Made by a program: the position numbers and the translations under genes. This document shows, in pieces, positions 15,079 to 17,953 of a stretch of DNA of 17,953 nucleotides; positions within the stretch are counted from its first letter, which is position 1; each line of letters begins with the position of its first letter. Under the pieces are notes generated by a model that made no database searches, had not been told where the DNA came from, and was given only the letters and a program-made list of their open reading frames with translations. Source of the stretch: Thermoplasmatota archaeon (lineage in GTDB: Archaea > Thermoplasmatota > E2 > JACPAO01 > JAHFTW01); assembly GCA_028289805.1 (NCBI GenBank), contig JANQNI010000088.1:1-17953 (forward strand). The letters run 5' to 3'.

Positions 15079-15393
15079 CTACCCCACGGGGCCCAGCCGT
15101 TCCAGCCCGCGCGCGTCGAAGGGCACCGGGACGCCCGCCGCCCGCGCCTCCCCCCGCGCCCAGAAGCCCACCACGAGGCCCTCGTCGCCGCGCGCGAGGG
15201 ACCGGCCGACGGCGTCCAGCGCCGCACCCACCGACCCGGTCTCCAGGAGCCTCAGGAGCATCGGCCGCACGCGCGCGACGGACTCCCGGCTGCACAGGGA
15301 CGACAACTGCCGCGCCACGGCGTCGGGCGACGTCAGCAGCGACATGAGCCGCGTGCGGGCCTGCGTCTCCGTGTCGAGGTCCTTGCGGCGCAC
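15079..15393 (-). CDS. Conserved-looking 104-aa protein, unknown function
   Basis: Unrecognised cytoplasmic protein of 104 aa, predicted mostly helical, Arg-, Leu- and Ala-rich, with no signal peptide or membrane segment. The start is MRRKDLDTETQARTRL; the middle (DAVARQLSSLCSRESVARV) and the stretch RPMLLRLLETGSVGAALDAVG look like amphipathic helices. Its reality is supported by the TATATA box exactly about 26 nt before the GTG at 15393 and by absence of a better gene on either strand. It lies between aIF5A and pyrF on the same strand, with separate promoters on both sides. No function is proposed. Confidence 0.65.
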   Translation of the reverse strand: MRRKDLDTETQARTRLMSLLTSPDAVARQLSSLCSRESVARVRPMLLRLLETGSVGAALDAVGRSLARGDEGLVVGFWARGEARAAGVPVPFDARGLERLGPVG

Positions 15394-15416
15394 GTTCCCT
15401 GTTGGGAGTGCCTTGG

Positions 15417-15422
15417 TATATA
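15417..15422 (-). promoter_or_regulatory. Strong TATA box of the 104-aa unknown gene
   Basis: TATATA, the most AT-rich hexamer in a GC-rich gap, is centred 26-27 nt from the GTG at 15393, the spacing for a leaderless archaeal message. The motif is palindromic, but no gene begins at the right distance on the plus strand, so it is assigned to the minus strand. Confidence 0.65.
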
Positions 15423-15447
15423 GCGACCGTCGGACGGGCTCGGCGGG

Positions 15448-15467
15448 AACCCGGACGCTTCCGGGTT
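15448..15467. repeat. 7-bp perfect inverted repeat downstream of aIF5A
   Basis: AACCCGG, a 6-nt spacer, then CCGGGTT can form a stable hairpin. It lies 41 nt beyond the aIF5A stop and about 25 nt upstream of the TATA box of the 104-aa gene. It could end aIF5A transcription or bind a regulator; no T-run follows it on the minus strand, which weakens the terminator reading. Confidence 0.4.
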
Positions 15468-15507
15468 TCGAAGGGGAGAACGGGGGGGAGGGGGGAGTGC
15501 GTGGCGC

Positions 15508-15891
15508 TCAGCCGGAGACGCTCTGGAGCATCCGGCGGCCCATGGACTCGATGTAGACGCAGTCCTTGCCGGCCTCGACGCCCTCGACGTCGCCGATGGG
15601 CAACTCGAAGGTCTCGAAGCTGTCGGAGTCCATGATCTGCGCCTGGTCGCCCATGATGGCCAGGATCTGGCCCCCGCGGCGGTCCATCATCGGCACCCAG
15701 ATCTTGTCCGTCACGCTGCCCGTGTAGGTCTTCTTGGAGCCCGTGAAGATGCTGCGGCCCTCGATGCGGACCTTGGCCGCGCCGTGCTTGCCCGGCTTCG
15801 ACTTGCTGATGCTGTCGATCTTGCAGGGCTCGTCGTCGATGAGCATGTAGCGACCCTCCTTGAGAGTCCGCGCTTCGGCCTGTTCCTTCAT
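15508..15891 (-). CDS. eif5A: Translation factor aIF5A (hypusinated)
   Basis: aIF5A, homologue of eIF5A and bacterial EF-P, relieves ribosome stalling, notably at proline-rich stretches. The 127-aa protein shows the N-terminal SH3-like domain with the modification loop SKPGKHGAAK (31-40), where K35 is the expected hypusine/deoxyhypusine site, and a C-terminal OB fold beginning near TYTGSVTDKIWVPMMDRRGGQ. ATG at 15891 is chosen by homology (MKEQAEARTLKEGRYMLIDDEPC); a TTTATC box upstream would give a very short leader of about 7 nt. It is divergent from the secreted-protein array, 132 nt away. Confidence 0.95.
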   Translation of the reverse strand: MKEQAEARTLKEGRYMLIDDEPCKIDSISKSKPGKHGAAKVRIEGRSIFTGSKKTYTGSVTDKIWVPMMDRRGGQILAIMGDQAQIMDSDSFETFELPIGDVEGVEAGKDCVYIESMGRRMLQSVSG

Positions 15892-15921
15892 GCTGCTCGT
15901 CGCCGCGCACGGAGTGGCCCT

Positions 15922-15938
15922 GATAAAGCGTTCCGAGG
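15922..15938 (-). promoter_or_regulatory. aIF5A promoter (BRE plus TATA)
   Basis: Minus-strand reading gives CCTCGGAACGC followed by TTTATC (15922-15927), a good BRE/TATA pair. Its centre is about 33 nt from the aIF5A ATG, predicting a leader of about 7 nt. Confidence 0.6.
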
Positions 15939-15982
15939 CAGGCGCCCGCCCGTGGGGGGCCGACCCGGTGGTTTCGCAGACA

Positions 15983-16000
15983 TCCCGAGTGTGCTTTTTC
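15983..16000 (+). promoter_or_regulatory. Secreted-array element, gene 1
   Basis: TCCCGAG begins 41 nt before the ATG at 16024 and is followed by a T5 run (15995-15999) centred about 27 nt before it. Outside these features the spacer differs from those of the other array genes, which makes the shared heptamer more notable. Confidence 0.5.
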
Positions 16001-16023
16001 CCCCTCAGGTCCTTTGCCAAGCC

Positions 16024-16278
16024 ATGCGCCGAACCATTCTGGTCTCCGCCGCCCTGCTCCTGAGCTCCCTCGCACTCGCCCCCATGGCGAGCGCTGCAGC
16101 CAACCCGTGCGACGGCGTTCCCCTGACCCAGCCCACGGTCTGGGCATGCGCCGGCTACCGCGGTGGAGAGGTTGGAGTCATCTTCTGGGAACCCGCAGCT
16201 TGCTGGGATGGCACCTCTGTTGGACCCGTGACGTGGTACAACTGCGTCAACGCCCTCTACGTGACCTACGACCTCTAG
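16024..16278 (+). CDS. Small secreted four-cysteine protein, array gene 1
   Basis: Predicted 84-aa exported protein of unknown function. The signal peptide is MRRTILVSAALLLSSLALAP followed by MASA, with cleavage likely near residue 24-26. The mature chain of about 60 residues has four cysteines (29, 42, 60, 74) and an aromatic-rich C-terminal half: GGEVGVIFWEPAACWDG and CVNALYVTYDL. That half is nearly identical to the end of array gene 2 at both protein and DNA level. The leader is of a different type from the MRW-leaders of genes 2-5. No partner gene for modification or export is seen. A structural surface peptide, an inhibitor or a small toxin are all possible; nothing decides between them. 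Confidence 0.7.
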   Translation: MRRTILVSAALLLSSLALAPMASAAANPCDGVPLTQPTVWACAGYRGGEVGVIFWEPAACWDGTSVGPVTWYNCVNALYVTYDL

Positions 16279-16400
16279 TGCGTTCACCGGACCTCCCGAG
16301 AAACGACCAAAACCCCTCCTCCCGCTTCCTGCCCATGCGCTGGACACCCCTGTTCCTCGCCGCCCTGCTCACCACCACCGTGGCCGTCGCCGTCGCACCC
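16160..16400 (+). repeat. Tandem duplication, copy 1 (offset 350 bp)
   Basis: This stretch covers the 3' half of array gene 1, the 56-nt spacer and the signal-peptide region of gene 2. It matches 16510-16750 with a constant 350-bp offset: stop codons (16276/16626), heptamer elements (16294/16644) and ATGs (16335/16685) are all exactly 350 apart. Conservation is high in the spacer and leader. Confidence 0.85.
16294..16313 (+). promoter_or_regulatory. Secreted-array element, gene 2
   Basis: TCCCGAGAAACGACC begins 41 nt before the ATG at 16335, followed by an A4 run (16309-16312) about 25 nt before it. Part of the 56-nt spacer repeated before gene 3. Confidence 0.55.
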
Positions 16401-16628
16401 TCGACCCAGGCCGCGGACCTGTGCCGCAACGGAATCTCCGTCGACCCCAACCCCGAGGGCTACCACATCACGAGCGGCCCCACCCGTGCCTGGGTGTGCG
16501 GCCCCGACAAAGGTGGCGAGGTGGGCGTCATCTTCTGGGACCCCGCAGGTTGCTGGGATGGCATCGGTGTTGGACCCGTGACGTTGTACGACTGCGTCAA
16601 CGCCCTCTACGTGACCTACGACCTCTAG
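16335..16628 (+). CDS. Small secreted four-cysteine protein, array gene 2 (chimeric)
   Basis: Predicted 97-aa exported protein. The leader MRWTPLFLAALLTTTVAVAV is almost identical to that of gene 3, while the C-terminal part, from about residue 53 (WVCGPDKGGEVGVIFW... to CVNALYVTYDL), is almost identical to gene 1. Four cysteines: 30, 55, 73, 87. The middle (31-52, RNGISVDPNPEGYHITSGPT) has no counterpart in gene 1 and makes this protein longer. The gene therefore looks like a junction product of the 350-bp tandem duplication, with leader of one type and mature domain of another. Function unknown. Confidence 0.72.
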   Translation: MRWTPLFLAALLTTTVAVAVAPSTQAADLCRNGISVDPNPEGYHITSGPTRAWVCGPDKGGEVGVIFWDPAGCWDGIGVGPVTLYDCVNALYVTYDL

Positions 16629-16750
16629 TGCGTTCACCGGACTCCCCGAGAAACGACCAAACACCCTCTTCCTGTTCCTTGCCCATGCGCTGGAAACCCC
16701 TGTTCCTCGCCGCCCTGCTCACCACCACCGTGGCCGTCGCCGTCGCGCCC
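16510..16750 (+). repeat. Tandem duplication, copy 2 (offset 350 bp)
   Basis: Second copy of the segment at 16160-16400. It covers the 3' half of gene 2, the 56-nt spacer and the signal-peptide region of gene 3. Similarity ends abruptly after the signal peptide, where gene 3 carries a different mature domain. Confidence 0.85.
16644..16663 (+). promoter_or_regulatory. Secreted-array element, gene 3
   Basis: CCCCGAGAAACGACC begins 41 nt before the ATG at 16685, one base different from the TCCCGAG of the others, followed by AAACA about 26 nt before the ATG. Confidence 0.5.
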
Positions 16751-16933
16751 ACCGCCTCCGCCGACTGCGCGTCCACGGCGGTCGGCCCCGTGGGCCCCTA
16801 CGACGTGCGCGTCCACCACGGCGACTGCCTCCACGCCTCCTACCACCACCCGGCGGCCTACTGCCCCACCCACGTCGACGCGGTCGTCTACCAGGGCTCC
16901 GTCCTGTGCCACGGTCGCGTGGGCCTGCCGTAG
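16685..16933 (+). CDS. Small secreted four-cysteine protein, array gene 3
   Basis: Predicted 82-aa exported protein of unknown function. The leader is MRWKPLFLAALLTTTVAVAV with cleavage near TASA-D (about 26). The mature part of about 56 residues has four cysteines (28, 48, 60, 75) and is His- and Tyr-rich: YDVRVHHGDCLHASYHH. The pattern V-R-V-x-x-G-x-C resembles gene 5 (VRVYTGGC), and the 20-residue gap between the first two cysteines is the same in both. It does not match the FWxPAxCWDG type of genes 1 and 2. The histidines near cysteines could bind a metal, but this is speculation. Confidence 0.7.
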   Translation: MRWKPLFLAALLTTTVAVAVAPTASADCASTAVGPVGPYDVRVHHGDCLHASYHHPAAYCPTHVDAVVYQGSVLCHGRVGLP

Positions 16934-16998
16934 GTCTCTCCTGCGCCGACCGTCCGGGCTGCCCTGGGGGCCGCCACCGCGTCGCTCCTGCCGGGGTG

Positions 16999-17003
16999 TT
17001 TTT
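16999..17003 (+). terminator. Possible T-run terminator after array gene 3
   Basis: A T5 run 66 nt downstream of the gene 3 stop, in the longest spacer of the array (119 nt versus 56 nt elsewhere). Archaeal termination often uses short T-runs, so it may split the array into two transcription blocks. The run is short and unsupported by a hairpin. Confidence 0.25.
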
Positions 17004-17006
17004 GCC

Positions 17007-17101
17007 GAACCTCCCGAGAAACGCCCTTCTTCCTCCCCCCGCCTTCCCCTCCATGCGCTGGACGCCCGTGCTCCTCGCCGCCCTGCTCACGACCCTCGTC
17101 G
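17007..17101 (+). repeat. Tandem duplication, copy 1 (offset 311 bp)
   Basis: Promoter spacer plus signal-peptide region of gene 4. It matches 17318-17412 at a constant 311-bp offset, with nearly identical spacer and the same first eight codons except for small changes. It is more diverged than the 350-bp pair, implying an older or separate duplication. Confidence 0.8.
17012..17031 (+). promoter_or_regulatory. Secreted-array element, gene 4
   Basis: TCCCGAGAAACGCCC begins 41 nt before the ATG at 17053. A pyrimidine-rich CTTCTTCC stretch rather than an A-run occupies the TATA position here and in gene 5. Confidence 0.5.
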
Positions 17102-17307
17102 CCGCCCCCGCCGCCTCTGCCGTCGGGAACGCGGAGGCCGACACCGCCTCCTGCGCCGGCGGCAGTCGGCAGGTCGTGTACTGGCACGTCAGCATCCTCA
17201 CCGGCACCTGCGTAGGCGTCGACGTCTCCAAGGACCCTGGCGCCCCCTTCACGTGCCGCGACGAATCCTTGCCCCCCTGCGGCCTCCGTTTCGTCGTGTA
17301 CGCGTAG
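17053..17307 (+). CDS. Small secreted four-cysteine protein, array gene 4
   Basis: Predicted 84-aa exported protein of unknown function. The leader is MRWTPVLLAALLTTLVAAPA with cleavage near ASA-V (about 23). The mature part has four cysteines (34, 53, 68, 76) and the segment VVYWHVSILTGTCVGVDVSK (41-60), whose TGTCVGV matches TGGCVGV of gene 5. This links the mature domains of genes 4 and 5, and more weakly gene 3, as one family with shared leader. It ends FVVYA. No adjacent processing enzyme is seen. Confidence 0.7.
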   Translation: MRWTPVLLAALLTTLVAAPAASAVGNAEADTASCAGGSRQVVYWHVSILTGTCVGVDVSKDPGAPFTCRDESLPPCGLRFVVYA

Positions 17308-17317
17308 TAGCTTCGTC

Positions 17318-17412
17318 GGACCTCCCGAGAACCGCCCTTCTTCCTCCCCCCGTCTTCCCCTCCATGCGCTGGACGCCCGTGCGTCTCGCCGCCCTGCTTG
17401 CGACCCCCGTGG
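17318..17412 (+). repeat. Tandem duplication, copy 2 (offset 311 bp)
   Basis: Spacer plus signal-peptide region of gene 5, matching 17007-17101. The distance from the gene 4 stop to the gene 5 ATG is again 56 nt. Confidence 0.8.
17323..17342 (+). promoter_or_regulatory. Secreted-array element, gene 5
   Basis: TCCCGAGAACCGCCC begins 41 nt before the ATG at 17364, with the same pyrimidine-rich stretch downstream as in gene 4. Confidence 0.5.
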
Positions 17413-17576
17413 CCGTCTCCGCCACGCCCCCCGCCTCCGCGTGCAGCGGAAGCGGTTGGCAACGGGTGGGAACCGAGGGGGTGCGCGTCTACACCGGTGG
17501 CTGCGTCGGGGTGGGCCAGGGGCCACCCGCCCCTGCGACGGCACCCCCTATGGCACCCATGGCTCCATCGAGGTGA
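17364..17576 (+). CDS. Small secreted protein, array gene 5 (probably frameshifted)
   Basis: As written the frame gives 70 aa: leader MRWTPVRLAALLATPVAVSA, then SACSGSG, VRVYTGGCVGVGQG (40-53), and a low-complexity Pro/Ala/Met tail (PPAPATAPPMAPMAPSR) with no cysteine. That tail is unlike the family. If one G were added to the G4 run at 17519-17522, the frame would continue as ATRPCDGTPYGTHG and end at 17626 (87 aa) with four cysteines (27, 47, 58, 77), matching the relatives in length and cysteine number. The present form is therefore likely broken by a one-base loss, a base-calling error, or a slippage site. Confidence 0.6.
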   Translation: MRWTPVRLAALLATPVAVSATPPASACSGSGWQRVGTEGVRVYTGGCVGVGQGPPAPATAPPMAPMAPSR

Positions 17577-17626
17577 CCCACAGTTCCTCGTGCGAGGTGA
17601 CGGTGATCGTGCGGTTTGGCCGATAA
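17522..17626 (+). pseudogene. Displaced C-terminal part of array gene 5
   Basis: In the other frame this stretch reads ATRPCDGTPYGTHGSIEV, then THSSSCEVTVIVRFGR and TAA at 17624-17626. Two cysteines and a beta-strand-like end resemble the finish of genes 3 and 4, so it is probably the original end of gene 5, separated by a shift at the G-run. It has no start signal of its own. Confidence 0.55.
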
Positions 17627-17665
17627 CAACCGTCAAGACCCATCCAGCACCATCGCCGCGGGCCG

Positions 17666-17953
17666 ATGGTCGCGAAGGTCGCCGTCCCTGCAGAGTCCGA
17701 GTCCCGCGGGATGCGCCGTGAGCTGAACCTCTTCGGTGCCGTGTCGATGATCGTCGGCATCGTCATCGGCTCCGGCATCTTCCTGTCCGTCAACCGCGTG
17801 GCGCAGGGCACCGGCAGTCCGTCGATGATCGTGGCGCTGTGGATCCTGGCGGGCCTGCTGACCCTGATGGGCGCCCTGACCTACGCCGAGCTGGGCACGA
17901 TCTTCCCGCGGGCGGGCGGCGAGTACGTCTTCCTGAAGGAGGGGCTGGGCAGC
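17666..17953 (+). CDS. APC-superfamily amino-acid permease (3' end cut by window)
   Basis: The first 96 codons of a membrane amino-acid or polyamine transporter; the frame stays open to the last base. After a short polar N-terminus, MRRELNLFGAVSMIVG leads into the first membrane segment with the substrate-binding IGSGIF loop (34-39), a hallmark of APC transporters. A second segment (MIVALWILAGLLTLMGAL) and the typical TYAELGTIFPRAGGEYVFL follow. The ATG at 17666 is the likely start; ATG 17711 is possible. No convincing TATA box is seen 25-27 nt before either. It lies 39 nt downstream of the restored end of array gene 5. Substrate not decidable from this part. Confidence 0.85.
   Translation, partial: MVAKVAVPAESESRGMRRELNLFGAVSMIVGIVIGSGIFLSVNRVAQGTGSPSMIVALWILAGLLTLMGALTYAELGTIFPRAGGEYVFLKEGLGS

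Noticed and set aside
16024..17626. CRISPR-like reading of the repeated units in the secreted array
   Set aside because: The repeats are long coding and promoter segments with 311-350 bp periods and intact reading frames, not short repeats with spacers; no cas gene is present.
10465..17626. Bacteriocin-type cluster joining the ABC cassette and the secreted peptides
   Set aside because: The secreted proteins have Sec-type signal peptides, no peptidase domain is on the ATPases, no modification or immunity gene is seen, and housekeeping genes separate the two loci. Kept only as a weak possibility.

Overview
The window is very GC-rich, gene-dense DNA from an archaeon. Archaeal identity rests on the information-processing genes: translation initiation factor aIF1A, RIO1 kinase, a two-KH Pno1/Dim2-type protein, aIF5A with its hypusine-site loop, and a presenilin-type membrane protease. 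Many starts also lie 25-27 nt downstream of an AT-rich TATA-like box, as expected for leaderless archaeal mRNAs, and I used this to set several starts. Catalase-peroxidase KatG points to life with oxygen. The lineage is uncertain. A euryarchaeal, possibly Thermoplasmatota-like, aerobe is my best guess from gene content, not a demonstrated placement.

Layout. (1) 1-1419, plus strand: the end of a ThiP-like ABC permease and a short ThiQ-like ATPase, cut by the left edge. (2) 1420-4335, minus strand: a presenilin homologue on its own promoter, and an overlapping operon aIF1A-RIO1-KH protein under a strong TATA box. (3) 4363-4617, minus: a small six-cysteine secreted protein. (4) 4726-6483, plus: a double-length ThyX whose two halves keep different parts of the ThyX signature. 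(5) 6549-10318: a VOC protein and KatG (minus), a DUF309 protein (plus) and a hexapeptide acyltransferase (minus). (6) 10465-14196, plus: a four-gene ATPase-permease-ATPase-permease ABC cassette whose second ATPase has an altered Walker A motif. (7) 14206-15891, minus: PyrF, a 104-residue unknown protein with a very good TATA box, and aIF5A. (8) 16024-17626, plus: a tandem array of five small secreted cysteine-containing proteins. (9) 17666-end: start of an APC-family amino-acid permease.

The most unusual region is the array. All five genes encode an N-terminal signal peptide plus a short mature domain with four cysteines. A TCCCGAG-type element begins exactly 41 nt before each ATG, and three of the four intergenic spacers are exactly 56 nt. 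DNA repeats at offsets of 350 and 311 bp show that the array grew by tandem duplication, and that its second gene is a chimera joining the leader type of gene 3 to the mature type of gene 1. The fifth gene appears frameshifted at a G run. The separate secreted gene at 4363-4617 has a related upstream element at the same spacing. The function of these proteins is unknown.

No tRNA, rRNA, CRISPR array, transposase or insertion sequence was recognised. No stretch over about 300 bases lacks a gene. The longest gap, 9199-9434, is the divergent KatG/DUF309 promoter region.
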